Positions 23,908-35,859 are shown, numbered from the stretch's first letter. The stretch is DNA of 64,000 nucleotides from Bryum argenteum (GCA_037043015.1 CM073321.1:19403001-19467000), one strand, 5' to 3'. Notes: generated by a model not told the origin, from the sequence alone. Numbers and translations: made by a program.

Positions 23908-24529
23908 GACAGAGGACAGAGCCTCACGGTTCTACCGTTCTTGTTTTGGAATTATCGGTGAGCGTTTTAGTGTTGGTGCGCGTTCAGTGTTGGTTAATTG
24001 GTTGATGAAATAGGTAGTTCTTGAATAGGAACATAAAATAGCTCCCGTCACAACGACGACATCTATTCCCAATTGAAGGGCTCCTGACCCTTCAGGGCCT
24101 AAAGACCATATACCAGCCGGTCTTTTATGCACCAGATACACCACAACAACCATTTATCCTCTAAACGCCCATACAAGCCTCTCGGTCAGACAGAATCTGC
24201 TCTGTTGCTCTCTCTCTACTCAACTTCCTTATGATGCATTCAAAAAGTGAATCCTACGATCCAAATTACAATTTGTATGAATGATTTTGTGCTTTGAAAG
24301 GATTGTGGTAGGTAGGTTGGGGTTGTACACAACCTTGTAAGAGGTTTCAAGCTCATCATCGATTGGTTCATTCATGATGCCCAAGTCCAGAAGATGTTGA
24401 TGTCCTTTCTTATCCACAACTATTTATCGTGCATATGAGACCTCAGTCATTGCGATAGGGCAAAATCAAAGTTGACTTTTTAGCGCTTAGAAGACATCCC
24501 AAGAGAATATAGGTTGCTTCATTGTACAT
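23908..24529. other. Intergenic stretch, nothing firm
   Basis: A short CT-rich run (GCTCTCTCTCTACT near 24210) and small open frames are present. None is supported by a domain or by homology within the window. Confidence 0.4.
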
Positions 24530-24739
24530 TACGTTTGTCTTACATGACACATTTGTTTAAATTGCGGTTTTGGACATGTCCGTCTAACATCAAGTTCGAC
24601 ATAATAGTCGACAATAATAGACAAAACATACTAAAAATAGGTTGACAATTCTACCTTTTGGGATTATAGTAATAACTCTTTCCAGAACTAACAAAGTATC
24701 GATAACGACATGGAAAAAAATACACGTCACATTAGGCGA

Positions 24740-26409
24740 CTACAAGTTTGAGCAATAGGCCGTGTGGGCTACTCCGAGAGAAGGCGTTGATACTGTGCGC
24801 ACCTGAGTCCCCCTCTTCGAAATACTTTTCATACCACCTTTCGGTGATGACCTCCGTTTCTTGCACTTCAGTTTGTTGTTTGCATAGATGTACATAGGAG
24901 CCTCTCCTTTGGAAGTAGACAGCCGATTTCTGACTTTGTTGTGCACAAAATAGTACATGCTCTAATACTTCTCACATTATGAAGCTGAAGATGTTAGAGC
25001 TAAAATTTTCTTAGCAATTTTTGGCAAGGCATTCCGGCCGACTTGATGCCATTACTGATGTGATAACAAGTTATATAGAGCAGGATCATGGGCCTCTGAA
25101 TTGGTGTTGAGGGCTTGCCCTTAAACTGTACAAGTTCCCAAACCAATTCCTCATATAAACATGGCAAGCACTTCCCCGTCAAACTCCTGAAGAGCTATGA
25201 ATACGGGTTCAACCACATTTACAAAGTTTGTATAATTCTTCCAAATTCATCGCTTCAAATCCTATTCCTTACAATTATTGGCTTTGTTTGTAAGTGGTGA
25301 ATGTTTTGCCTGTTTTTCAATGTCTGAACAAATATTTGCCACTCCGCATTGAGCACCACATTGTCCAAAGGTTGTTTTATCTTTAACAAGATATCTTTAA
25401 TAATAGTCGCTCCATTATCAACATGTTTGTTGCGAATCGCGCTTGACGTGGTGCTTTCAACGACATCTTTGGAGAGTAGTTCTTGAATAGAGGAAGAGGC
25501 AGGTGCAGCCTTAATAAACATGCACATTCTCTTGGCTTCAACCACCAATTCTTTCCATGCCACTCTCCCCAAATCTTCAAGTAGAACCTAAATATGTGGT
25601 GCGCAACTTTGTCCATACAAGTGAGGGTACTTTGTCTCCAACCTCCTCACAACTCCTAACATAGAGCTTGCATTGTCAATGCACACTAAACAACAATATG
25701 TTGTCCAACTTTCTCTATGTACTTTGTGAATTCATTTTCGACATAGTCCATGTTTTTCTTATTTTCCGTAGTATCCACCGATAAATAGAAACCATCCATA
25801 CTAGACAAAGTAGCATCATGTTTACTGATGGTCTAGATGTAACGTCTCACCACCCCTCAGAGCATATTCTTTCTTTGTACATTTTGATGAAAAAACTTCA
25901 TCTATTCTTCGTTCGATTTTTGCACTGGAGCCTTCTTTGCCCATAACGGCTTTGTGTAGTAGTACAATGTCCTCTGTACTAGTCCTTGAGTACTAATCTT
26001 GTGTATAGTGTTGCCATGACTTGCCATCTTAGAAATGGCATTTGTAGTGACATGTTGCGTGGGGAAGGCATTTTTATAGACCTCATGCTTTGTAATGGCA
26101 TCTATACACACCTCTTGCTAGAGAAATCTAATTGTCTATGTTCTCCTACCACATTTGCTATGGCTTCATCCACTCCTACGAGATTTGTAATCCTTTCATC
26201 TAATCCTACCTTAGGTATAATATTGGCATAAAGAATCTTCTTCTTAGGAACAACCCGTCGAGAATCATGGAAGAATTAAAGGACTCGACGGGGTAACTTC
26301 TTTCACTAGGGTTATATTGATGGTTGTGGATATCCGAAGTGGGCAAATCCTATTTAGGAGTTATTCTTTGATAATCTGCTACATCGTTAGATTGGAAAGA
26401 AGAGCCCAT
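24740..26409 (-). pseudogene. hAT transposase, E3 copy (zinc finger deleted)
   Basis: The start region matches E1's transposase, then the sequence jumps from about residue 17 to the segment after the BED zinc finger, so the finger is deleted. Fragments of the DUF659/RNase H part and of the C-terminal dimerisation region (YYFVHNKVRNRLSTSKGEA, 24958-24890) remain, in several frames with stops. Identity to the other two hAT copies is clear at the fragment level. It cannot encode a working transposase. Confidence 0.75.
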
Positions 26410-26524
26410 GTTCCAAAATCGCCCACCTGACATGTGAGTGTGCATAAGCAAGAGCGCATAAGATGCGACTTCGTAAGCCTCCTCAACTCAACTCCATCAA
26501 GGCGAACGACGATTTGGCAAAATT

Positions 26525-26625
26525 GTTACAGTTGCACCAACGGTCGCTCTAGCCCTTACGCTGTCGCGCAACTTGTACCGATGGTTGCCCTAACGCCTAG
26601 GCTACCGTGCCACTTAGATCCGTGA
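26525..26625. repeat. Array C remnant beside the E3 transposase
   Basis: Decayed units (ACGGTCGCTCTAGCCC, CCGATGGTTGCCC, GCTACCGTGCC) occupy the position corresponding to the 5' arrays of the other hAT copies at 35860-36000 and 50850-51015. Confidence 0.55.
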
Positions 26626-27119
26626 TGGCCCCCAACTTTGAAAATAAAATCGGATTAATGTTGCTCAACTTGCTTTCTCTAAATCAATAGGAATGTTGTT
26701 GCACATATGCTAATTAAAAGTCAAGTATGCCATAAAAGAATCAATCAACATTGTATTCTGTAGTTTTTTCATTTCAATTACACCAAGCACAAGATTGACA
26801 ATTTATACATCAAATTTTCTGCGTATTTACAAAGTGACAATCGTACTAAGTATTTGAGACTATTGTACACTACTTTTTAGCAATTGCACTTCGACTTGGG
26901 GCAGCCGCTTCTCTTAACTCCACCTATACGGACTTGCGTGGATTCCACGCCTTTAGCTGCAAGCATACCTTTAACCTCCACGCCTTCTGTGAGATTGACC
27001 TCTCATTCAGTTCCTTGGACGTCTACGTCATCTATACATGCTTCATTTATCTCCAAATTTCCCACGGTCTTTTTACCAAAGTGACTCTATTCAGGATGAC
27101 CCATACTACCTTCAAGGGG

Positions 27120-27720
27120 GACTAGAGACCACTTTCTATTCATTTGGTAATCAGCTTGGGCCCCCTTCATCATCCAAACGGCCCCAAACTATGTCCTCAT
27201 CTGCCACTCCATCTTTCTAAATCTTCGGCGTCGTAAGACCTTCTCGTGGATTTTCCAATGGATAAGGTGCTCCTGGAATGTCTTGCCTCATTGGCCTTAT
27301 CACCTAAGGCAATATTTAAAATGTCCTCCAATTGACCTCTTTGTGCAGAATAATCTGTGCGCACACAATTTTTAGGATTCCGTACTAAATGATGTTGGTG
27401 ACTACATTCTTGCCTCTCTGGAGAAACCCCCACACCTTAATACATCGTTGAAGAAATTCATCATCTTTGCAATAGTACATTTTTGCCTCATTCTGCTTTA
27501 TGTGAAAAGCATGTTCATGGCGTGGAAACATCTTGCTGATGTGACACCTACCAATGTACTTCTTGATTGTCTTCTAGTTCCAAACGCCCTCTTTTGTCTC
27601 CCACCTTGGAAAAGCATGTAGAGGGGAATCAAAGAGAATATGGTGATTCCTCTTATGCTTCTTTCATGTCTTCTTGCGATCTTTGTCTCATGCTATCTTC
27701 TGCTCCCTCGGAGTCGCCAT
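27120..27720 (-). pseudogene. WCH-family gene, type d, E3 copy
   Basis: It starts at ATG 27720 (MATPREQK, cf. MTPSQERK of the 49.6 kb copy) with a basic segment. HAFPRWETKEGVWN, KKYIGRCHISKMFPRHEH and YYCKDDEFLQRCIKVWGFL follow, then the VNWRTF and NPREGLTTPK motifs and an acidic DEDIVW tail. Several stops interrupt it, including TGA replacing the CGA of IARDKDRK and TAG replacing the CAG of WNQK. It lies directly upstream of the E3 transposase, as the type-d copies do in E1 and E2. Confidence 0.75.
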
Positions 27721-27889
27721 TGTTACACGCATAATAATCAACTAAAAAACTAAATATTGGACGATAAATTAAGCTGTATCTCTCGTAGTCATGCATAGAC
27801 ACGATTAACAGTTACATAATCATTAATATAATAGAAAAAATTTAAGAAATCCGACTGTTTAATCTACGGCAAACCGAACTCGTGTTCGT

Positions 27890-29049
27890 TTGTGAAAGTA
27901 TTTGCTACCCCTTTATTCTACTTTTCTACCATTGTACTTCCACCTACTGTGCCCCCTTGATTTAAGTCTTACCAACTTTTAGTCACTGAGTTGACGCTCT
28001 CTCCAACTGGGCTTGCTTTGTCTACCTTGGTATCACATGTAAGATTTCTCCTTTTTTATATTTGCAATACATAAAGCTTTGATGTAAACCTTTATCAACC
28101 TCTCGTCCTCTGCACATACCAAAAGCTTTTCTACCAACCCCTCACCTCTTTCTGTGCCTAGGAAACTCTAACCCTCTTCAAGAATTTCAATTCTATTCAC
28201 TCGTTTAAGTACCAGCTTTGATTGGCTCTCCCTCAACCTTTTCTTTGCTTGTTTAATAGCCGATGTTGCATTTGTAATACTAGTGTCCAAAACATTGCAT
28301 GCAATGAAGAATTCACGGAGCTTTTCTTTATTACGACCTTAGTCAATGTCTTTAGCAACCATGATCTCCTCTCCGTTTCTATGTTCATCATGAACCATTT
28401 GTCACTTGGTGGTTGGGGTCATGGCCCTCACTGAGGGAGTCATGGGTTCTATTCCCCATGCCGGCGTGGTGCTCACCACTGTAGTTCATCAAACTATTTT
28501 TGGGGTCCTTAGACCTTGTTGTATGGGTACCTCAAATTCCTTTGGAAGGATACTATGTCAAGTATCTTCAAGGCACTAGTAACTAGCTAGAAAATAACAT
28601 ACTTATAGTCTCCACCCTTGACAATGGGCGGTAGTATTGTTTTAATTTCCCCTTGTCCTGTGGCCATCGGGATATTAGCATTTCAAACGGACACTTCATT
28701 AACGCCAACCCTTTCAAAAGGGACTGGAAGTTCTATCTATTTGCCATTCTGTCTACCTCCTCCACGACTTTGAAATAATGATTGATTTGATCCTCGGAAT
28801 TGAAAGTTGGAAAGGTTTACGCCCTCGTGGCCCTATTTTAGTCTTTCCTTGTTTGTCTTTGTCAATCTCATGTTTGAATTTAGCAAACTTCTTTTCATCT
28901 AGTACCAATGCTTCAAACAAGTCATGTAGTTTTTTCACAGCCTTGTTGATGTCTTCGTTGCGGTGAACACGAACTTCCTCCATGTTTCTATCATTACATT
29001 CTCCCCATTTAAGAATGAGTAAACAAGGATGGACAGGCCTAAGACTCAA
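27890..29049 (-). pseudogene. WCH-family gene, type c, 3' coiled-coil half (E3 copy)
   Basis: Segments FEALVLDEKKFAKFKHEIDK, then MATGQGEIKTILPPIVK, EIMVAKDIDQGRNKEKL and a C-terminal coiled-coil stretch align, in order, with the second half of the type-c genes at 44.8-46.4 kb and 58.4-56.8 kb. The N-terminal WCH core is missing. A SINE-like sequence (28401-28535) interrupts it between the aligned blocks. Stops and frame changes are numerous. Confidence 0.65.
28401..28535 (+). mobile_element. SINE-like (tRNA-derived) insertion
   Basis: About 135 bp splits the type-c WCH pseudogene between two blocks that are contiguous in its paralogues. It carries an RNA polymerase III B-box-like GGTTCTATTCC (28445-28455) with an A-box-like TGGTTGGGGTCATGG about 30 bp upstream, the spacing found in tRNA-derived SINEs. 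A TTGTATGGGTACC segment resembling plant SINE tails follows. A possible short target duplication (TGTCA) flanks it. No second copy was found in the window. Confidence 0.45.
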
Positions 29050-29385
29050 AGAATGAGGGAGAGAGGGTTGAGGTCCTTAATAAAGCCGCGAGAGAATATG
29101 TGCAGCGGGACAAGGTCTCGGTACAGATTCTGCTGGCAGTCAAGGATATGGACTTATGGAGGGTCTTATTTAGGGTTACAAAAAGTAATTCCGACCCTAA
29201 GTGGTGCCTCTTAGCTACGCCTTCTTTGGTATTTTAAGTTATCAATAAAAGTAAGAGATTAAATAGGGAGTACCCTCATCAAGGTATCTTAGACACAACC
29301 AACATTTGACATGTGGTGGCTTGACATACTGAGAGTACGTATAGAGAAGACAACTAAGTATGTTATAGTAAACCAAACTTCCTTG

Positions 29386-29740
29386 CACTATAAGAAACCC
29401 CTATTTTTAATGACACGTCAAGTAATGTGCAATTAGGTATTTTCCAACATGATGCCCCGTCAACTTGAATGTCCAAAAAAATCCGTTATAATTGAAATGC
29501 GAAAGCATGCCAAAATCTCAAAAAACAAGCCCACGTTTTTGAAAAACGTTACAAATACATGAGAATGAAAACATTAAAAATGTGCCATGTGGCTGCCACC
29601 TAGCATCTACATCATTACGAGGGCCGGTAGTGCCATGTGAGAATTTATTCCCATTGCCCCTTAGTGACGTAGCATCTGATGTGGATCCGCCAAAATCTGA
29701 CATGGCGACGCAAAAATCCAAGGTGGCCCCTCAGTATGCT
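29386..29740. mobile_element. CACTA-type transposon end (left terminus and subterminal region)
   Basis: CACTATAAGAAACCCCTATT at 29386 closely matches the usual plant CACTA/EnSpm terminus (CACTACAAGAAA). Short alternating motifs (TGCCATGTGG, GACATGGCG) over the next 300 bp look like EnSpm subterminal repeats. The matching right end was not found, so the element is truncated or interrupted. Confidence 0.5.
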
Positions 29741-29821
29741 GAAGTAGCTTGTACAATGAGTATAATTTCACTGCAATTGACACTCATGCTTGTGTTTATG
29801 TGGACGTAACTTTTGAAGTCC

Positions 29822-30262
29822 TCATATTTCACATTTTACTTGATACAATGCTACAATGTTTTGTGCGACATTATTGTGAACAATATTGTTCTTCTGCTCA
29901 CTTTTTGATGGCCAATGTCCCCATGGTTGTAAACATCTTTCAAAGCATAGCAACGTCTGATTAGACATTGCTGAACGCCTGTGTTGCATTATGTTGTGAA
30001 AATTTCTAACCTTTCTGTTGACCTTTGTAGCTTTGGATCGTTCTACTACTTTTGATTGCTCGGGTGTTTGCAAGGGCTTCGAAACATGCCTAGCCCGTAC
30101 CATTGATACGCCCGGTATATCCTCTTCTTGCGCAAGGTAGCAATGAAACTTATAAACACGATCACTTATAGACACCGCGATTAACCATGCATGCAATGAT
30201 TGAATCCCCTTTTGTATGGCACTTGCTACTGTTTGCGGCAATATCCAAAAATATGACAACAT
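29822..30262 (-). CDS. Hypothetical 146-residue open frame
   Basis: The open stretch encodes SAIQKGIQSLHAWLIAVSIS, YLAQEEDIPGVSMVRARHVS and a basic KVVERSKATKVNRKVRN segment. It has no recognised domain and no homologue in the window. It lies between the CACTA-type end and the E2 terminus and may be a remnant of either. I am unsure it is coding. Confidence 0.25.
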   Translation of the reverse strand: MLSYFWILPQTVASAIQKGIQSLHAWLIAVSISDRVYKFHCYLAQEEDIPGVSMVRARHVSKPLQTPEQSKVVERSKATKVNRKVRNFHNIMQHRRSAMSNQTLLCFERCLQPWGHWPSKSEQKNNIVHNNVAQNIVALYQVKCEI

Positions 30263-30899
30263 GTTTATTTGTATTTAACGTTTGTAACAACATGCACATT
30301 TATAAACGACGTCGATGCAAGCGTTACATAGAACGACGCTATGAGTAGTTCTCTCCCATAATACTAAGTTATCTTTGGTTCAGCCATGGTCGTCTTATGT
30401 GACACACTTTTTAGATCGTCAGTCTAACGTCCAATTCGACATGAATGCCGACCATACTAGAAATTGCATAGTAAAAACACGTTGAAAGTTTTGCATTTTG
30501 ACATTTAGATAAAAGCTATTATCATACGTGGTTAAGGGTTGATAATGATGTGGAAAAAGGAATATTGGTCACACTAGGCGACAAAGTTGTTAAACCGGGA
30601 AGGCACGCCGCTCGCCCACCTGCCCGCCCGATTAAGCTCTTGCTTGCCCGATAGAGTCAAACGGCTGTTGACTTTTAGTTTAGGCAATAATACGATGACG
30701 TGGCAAGGGTTTAGGTGAAAACTAAGCCACTTGGCCGCCACGTACGGGCTACGTGGGATGCCACACATGCTTTTTATTTTAAATTTAGTTACCCTCAAAA
30801 AATTACTTACCCCCTACAATCAAGGTGGGCAAGCACGCCTGCTGTCCGGGACAACTAGTCCGCCCGGTTTGCCTGCCCAATCACCTAACACGCCCGGTT

Positions 30900-31040
30900 T
30901 GACAACCTTGCTAGGCGACCGCAGGTGGGCAAGCAAGGATAGGCGACCGTTGGTCGCCCTGTGCAATCGACAATTGTCTATGTCCATTACCGATCACCCT
31001 AGCCCACCGCGCCTAGGCGACCGCCGGTCACCTTGGGCCA
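30900..31040. repeat. Array C, E2 3' copy
   Basis: Units such as TAGGCGACCGTTGGTCGCCC and AGGCGACCGCCGGTCACC follow the transposase 3' end, the same relative position as 54735-54970 in E1. Confidence 0.75.
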
Positions 31041-31365
31041 CCGCGCGTGTGAGCAACTCACATTATGGTTGAATCCAAAACAATCAAGATAGTTATTTAT
31101 TGTTACAAACCGAGCAGCAATGTAATTTATAAATGCCTTTTTAAGCAAAACAAGATCAATGCTACATGATTTTAGAGTAGAAAGTTGTCCATGTCTACTA
31201 ATATAGTATTCATATATATAATGTAACTTTTACATATACCCAACATAATATATTATACTCCAAAACGTAATAAATTACTAATATATTATAGACTAGTAGG
31301 AACCAAACTTGCACTATATTGTACTAACTTCCAATCCAAAATAAAATATTTCTAACAACACGTCT

Positions 31366-32097
31366 TTAGGTATCCTTCAATGATATGTATCGTCGCTTCA
31401 TACTTCATGTGCGTTCGGATCGGTTTCATCTAGAGACTGATAATGCTTGGTTGCCATCTTTGACGTCGTCCTTTGTCTCATTGCGTACTTCACATTTAAC
31501 CTCACTCGCCAAATTGCGCACTTCTGTGTCTGTAGTTGTTTTCTTGTTCACTGTAAAGAGCCGCTTCAACGGCCGAGAAGCATAAGTAATCCCGTTTGCA
31601 TTGAGTGGTAGATGTCGCATTGTACGTGTCTTCTGATTATTGGAGGAAGCAGTACCTGCATGGACTTTTTCATGTACCCGTGCTCCTTTCCGACTTTGTC
31701 GCTTGTGTGCCTTCCTCAAACGCTTTTTTCCTCGTGTAATACAATTGCGAGGTTTTGAAGATGGCCCAATATCTCGCGACACTACCAATGCTCGGATTCA
31801 TGTTGGAACTATTGCTTCTATTTTGACCTCCGTCTTTGGCAATATCATACGAGTCGTATGGCCCCTTTAGGTTGGGTAACCCTTGGAAACAACTGTTGTA
31901 GTGGTACATCGGAGTCATCTCCGTTATGAGTTGCACTTGATCGAATGGTGGAAACTCTAGGTGATCGCACTTCCAAGCAACGTGTATTTGATACATTGTC
32001 ATGTTCCACTATAATTTGGCCCATTTCAACTCCTGCCGAGATAGTCGTACACTTCACACGATCAAGGATACCGTCGCGATTGGATTGTGGGTTGCCT
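31366..32097 (-). pseudogene. hAT transposase C-terminal extension, E2 copy
   Basis: This stretch aligns with E1 53619-54360. It encodes VSNTRCLEVRSPRVSTIRSS, DDSDVPLQQLFPRVTQP, a basic KKRLRKAHKR segment and an acidic tail ending at 31366. Frame changes split it. Its first base coincides with a breakpoint: the preceding transposase segment lies inverted at 33118-34003. Confidence 0.8.
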
Positions 32098-33117
32098 TTA
32101 CCTCCTAAAAATCAAAGCGTTTCCTCAACCTCGAAAACCAAAAACTGCCATTTTTTACCTCCGTTGGGAAATGGGGAAATGAAGAAACTTTTTTCTTTTT
32201 TCAGACATCAAACCGTAGGATCTTGTAACTAACCCATATACAAAGGACTGGTCAAAATTTCAAGTGGTGGATGTTTGTTATTTGAGAGATCATAACGATC
32301 AAAGTTTGTCCAACACATTTTTTTTGCGGGTGCCCGAGAGGCATTGTCTAAATGGTGCCCAGGGCAACTTGATGATTTTAATTCCTAACATTATATCCTC
32401 ATTTTTTTCCATGTAGCAAACCAAGTTGGGAACATGCATGCAAATTTTTTTTGACCACATATGCTTCTAGAACCTTCATCTAAATTGTTTTGGTGGTGGA
32501 GGTATAAAAGCAAGGAAAATCTAAGGTTTGGTGAAAATGAGCATTGTATAAAAAATATACGGGTACCTATAAATCCATACGGTGAACATATGTGTATATA
32601 GTATTATGTTTTTTTTGTAATTTAAAAAAAAAAATGTGAAATCTCAAATTCTTATGAATTCCTAAGCAAAAGAAATGTAAAAACTCCTTGTAAATTGAAA
32701 CGGGCAAAAAAGGGAAATTGGGTCTCCCCTTACACATGTTGGGCCATTATACAAAAGCTCATAATTGTTTTGCCAAAAGTGGCTGGATAGGGAATGAGCA
32801 TTTAATTGATAATAGTGGTGCGGCTTGATTTTAAGGTAATTGCCTCGGTCAATGGCTTGACAGCCCATGTGGAGCATGCATGGGGGTCCAACTAGATTGA
32901 ATTTTCAAACATCAAATTCATTAGAATCATGGGTTTGTCGTAATCCCCCCTCTAAACCCATTGCCCGAGCTATATTTCCCTTCTTGACCGTCTTTGCTGC
33001 CCACTCTGCGCCCTTGTCTCTCGTTGGCTTAGAACCTAGCCGGTTCTGCCCGTTTTGGATTTCAAAACTTCAAATTGCTCCACACAAGTCAAAAAATTGA
33101 ATCTGGGAGTAAAATTT
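32098..33117. other. One-kb insert inside the E2 transposase, nothing recognised
   Basis: This stretch has no counterpart in E1's transposase and separates the C-terminal part from the inverted segment. It is AT-rich with only short open frames and shows no obvious terminal repeats. Confidence 0.45.
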
Positions 33118-34003
33118 TTACAAAATACAAGGATGCATTCAAAAACGATAGAAAATGATGCTCACGAACCTCCACTATGTAGCAGCTTTGTTGAACCCTT
33201 ATTTGTCAAATATGGGAGTAATTGAAAACAATAGAGAAGCAAAAAGAGCTTCAAATCAAGTCGTAAGGAAGCTTAGTAGCCCTATGAGAGTAGTCTATGA
33301 AGAAGTGGTGCGGGAACTTATTCAGTGTAAGGAGAAGATGGGTCCATTTAAGACAATTTAGAGGCCCGCGATCCCGCTCAATGTGAGTTGTTACCACATC
33401 AATGGTGGCATCAAGTCGAGGGGAATGCCTTGCCAAAAATTGCTATGAAGTTTTTTTGACATTGACATGTTGAGCTTCATCATGTGAGAGGAATTGGAGC
33501 ATGTACTCTTTTGTGGACAACAAAGTGAGGAATTGGTTGTCTACTTCCAAAGCAGAGGCCCTTGTGTACATCTATGCAAACACCAAAGTCGAGCGCGAAA
33601 AATTTAGAAAATCGCCAAGAACGTGGTATGAAAATTATTTAGAAGAAGAAGACTCTCATCAAGAAGAGGATAGACCAAACAATGAATGGGATGATGGTGT
33701 ATTGGGGGATATCCCGGAAGAGGATAACAACAACGATGTCAATGCTGGTAGCAAACACGACGACCTAGAGAAGTGGAACAACGACGAACGTCCATTTTTT
33801 CAACATGAAAATATGCCTATCCCTGTCAACGACCCATTTGAGTTCAATGACGACCAGGATGTTCGACAACGGCTTTGCCAGTTTGCGGTTGGGGGCATCC
33901 ACACAAAGGGTGAAGGAGTGGCAAATTTACAGCTCCAACCAAGTACTTGCCTAGCGAAATAAGACTTGGTAAACCGGATTGATGTAGAAAACGTTGGTCC
34001 GCT
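33118..34003 (+). pseudogene. hAT transposase middle segment, E2 copy, inverted
   Basis: This segment aligns with E1 52743-53620 but lies in the opposite orientation to the rest of the E2 transposase. It encodes VVRKLSSPMRVVYEEVVREL, SSCEERNWSMYSF-like and DNKVRNWLSTSKAEALVYIY, that is, the hAT C-terminal dimerisation region with its SSCERNWS..H...RNRL signature, then LEKWNNDERPFF and DPFEFNDDQDV. Its right breakpoint (about 34003) matches the first base of the 32097-31366 segment, so a local inversion explains the arrangement. Confidence 0.8.
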
Positions 34004-34149
34004 TAACCCCCGAAAATCCAGGAAAACCGATTCGGCATTATCTAGTTTTGGTCAGGCTCATTTAGAGTGAAAAATGAAAATTTGGGGCTTTTTTTTTATG
34101 GAGGTGAGGAATAGGGTAAAGTAGGAGTGTCGGAGGATATTTTGGATGG

Positions 34150-35657
34150 AGGTTCACGCAAAGAGAACACGTATTCTTTAAGGTCCGACATGATCACATA
34201 TGCCTTGGGCAAGGCTGGTACTTCCCTGTCAATCTCCCAAAGAGCTATTAGTACGAGTTCAACTACTTTCACAAACTTCGTATAATTCTCCGAATGCTAC
34301 TCCTCACATTTCTTGCCTTTGTCTGCAACTGGTGATTGTTTTGCATGTTCCACAATGTCTGGACAAACACATGCCACTTTGCATCGATCACCATGTTGTT
34401 CAGAGGTTGTTGTAGCTTTAACAACCGCTCTATGATCAAGTAGTTTGTTGCAAATCGAGTTTGAAGTCGTACGTTCAGCTGCAGCTTCTGGGAGTACTTC
34501 TTGAATGAAGCAAGTGGCACATGAAACCCTTTAACAAATGTGCACATTCTCTTGGCTTGTTTCACCAAATCTTTAACCCATGCCTCTCTCCTCCAATCTT
34601 CTAGAAGCAGGTCTCGAATATGTGCCACACAACCTTGTCCATACAAGTGAAGATAGTCTATCCGCAACTTCTTCACAACCTCTAATATGGAGCTTGCATT
34701 TTCTCTTCATATCCGAACAATGTTTTTTGGTCTAACTTCCTTTATGTACTTTGCCATTTCATTTGCGACATGGGCAATGTCCTTCTTTGTCCCTGTAGTA
34801 TCCACGGATCCCGAGAAGAACTCCTCGACAAGGCAAACTAGCATCATGTTTATTAGTCGTCTACTTGTGACATCCGACCACCCATCCAAACATATTGTTC
34901 CTCCGTACTCCTCAATGGAAAATTTTGTTCAATCTTCAACCGACTTTTGCACAGCTGCCTTCTTTCCGTCAAGCATTGTATTTCTAATAGCATGGTACGA
35001 GGGTGATTACTATCCGACAATACCGGCCTTTGATGTCTCTTGAACGACACTTATGAATGCTAGATCTTGTACGACATTGAATGCAATGTTTGCCTCATAG
35101 AAAAATGAGGCCCATTTTGCATCCAAATTTTGCCTAGTGGCAAGATCAAAAATATCCTCCATATTCCTTTGCCCATGACGGCGTCCTATAGAGAGCGTAT
35201 AAGGCCTTTGTCCAGTGCTGCCATGACCCGCCATGTTAGAGGATGGCATTTGAATAGACCTTATGTTAGGGGATGGCATTTGTATAGACTTTATGCTAGG
35301 GGAATCTATATCCTCTATATTTTTCCTTGCCACATTTGCTATGCCTTCATCTACTCTTGTCTCAAGAACAACATTGGCGTAAGGAATGTTCTTCTTTGGA
35401 ACATTCCCTTCACAATCACGGAATAACTCGTGAATTCCACGGGGTAACCTATGACACGGGGGTAATGAGTAATTGGGAGGATATCCAAAATGAGCAAATG
35501 CTCGCCTCTTAACAAAGACTGTGCCTTTCCCACAGAATACACATAAGCGAGTATTCGGCTTGTCATTCGGTTCCTTGGGTAAATGTAGCCAGCTGTTCTC
35601 TTTGCAAGTTTCTCTTCAATTATCTACTACAACATTAGATTGCCAAGTATGGTTCAT
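34150..35657 (-). pseudogene. hAT transposase N-terminal and catalytic part, E2 copy
   Basis: The start at 35657 corresponds to E1's start at 51196. A BED-type zinc finger (RLCVFCGKG...) is followed by the DUF659/RNase H part (GWSDVTSRRLINMMLVC; KKLRIDYLHLYGQGCVAHIR). Residues then run to the equivalent of E1 52720, where the inversion breakpoint lies. A stop follows about 17 codons after the start, and there are other frame changes. Confidence 0.8.
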
Positions 35658-35859
35658 GTTCTAGAATTGCACACTTGCCATGCAGCAAAATTGGTGAAGG
35701 TACTAGAGAGCCGAAGTACTCAAGTTACACTTTACACTGAGCAGAGGGCTTCTCATAGGAGACCTAAGACTACGGACAAAGCACAAAGTAAAGTGGTGTC
35801 AAGTTTTTGAACGACTCCATGTATACGCCAAAATTTGAAAGTCGGAGGTTAATGCGCAT

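Larger units (their letters stand above)
24530..29049 (-). mobile_element. E3: truncated compound hAT element
   Basis: Read on the minus strand the order is the 3' half of a type-c WCH gene, a type-d WCH gene, an array C remnant, a hAT transposase and a 3' terminal region. The terminal region (24530-24740) is homologous to those of E2 (30385-30600) and E1 (54955-55178). It includes a TTTGTCTTACATGACAC-like end and a GTCTAACATCAAGTTCGACA subterminal motif. The 5' end beyond 29049 is missing. This independent copy shows that the WCH genes and the transposase belong together. Confidence 0.7.

Noticed and set aside
24229-24417. A 62-residue open frame with ordinary-looking composition.
   Set aside because: It has no domain, no homologue in the window and no splice or promoter support.
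28445-28455. A functional tRNA gene at the B-box-like sequence.
   Set aside because: No cloverleaf with acceptor stem and anticodon arm can be drawn. The motif sits in a SINE-like insert.
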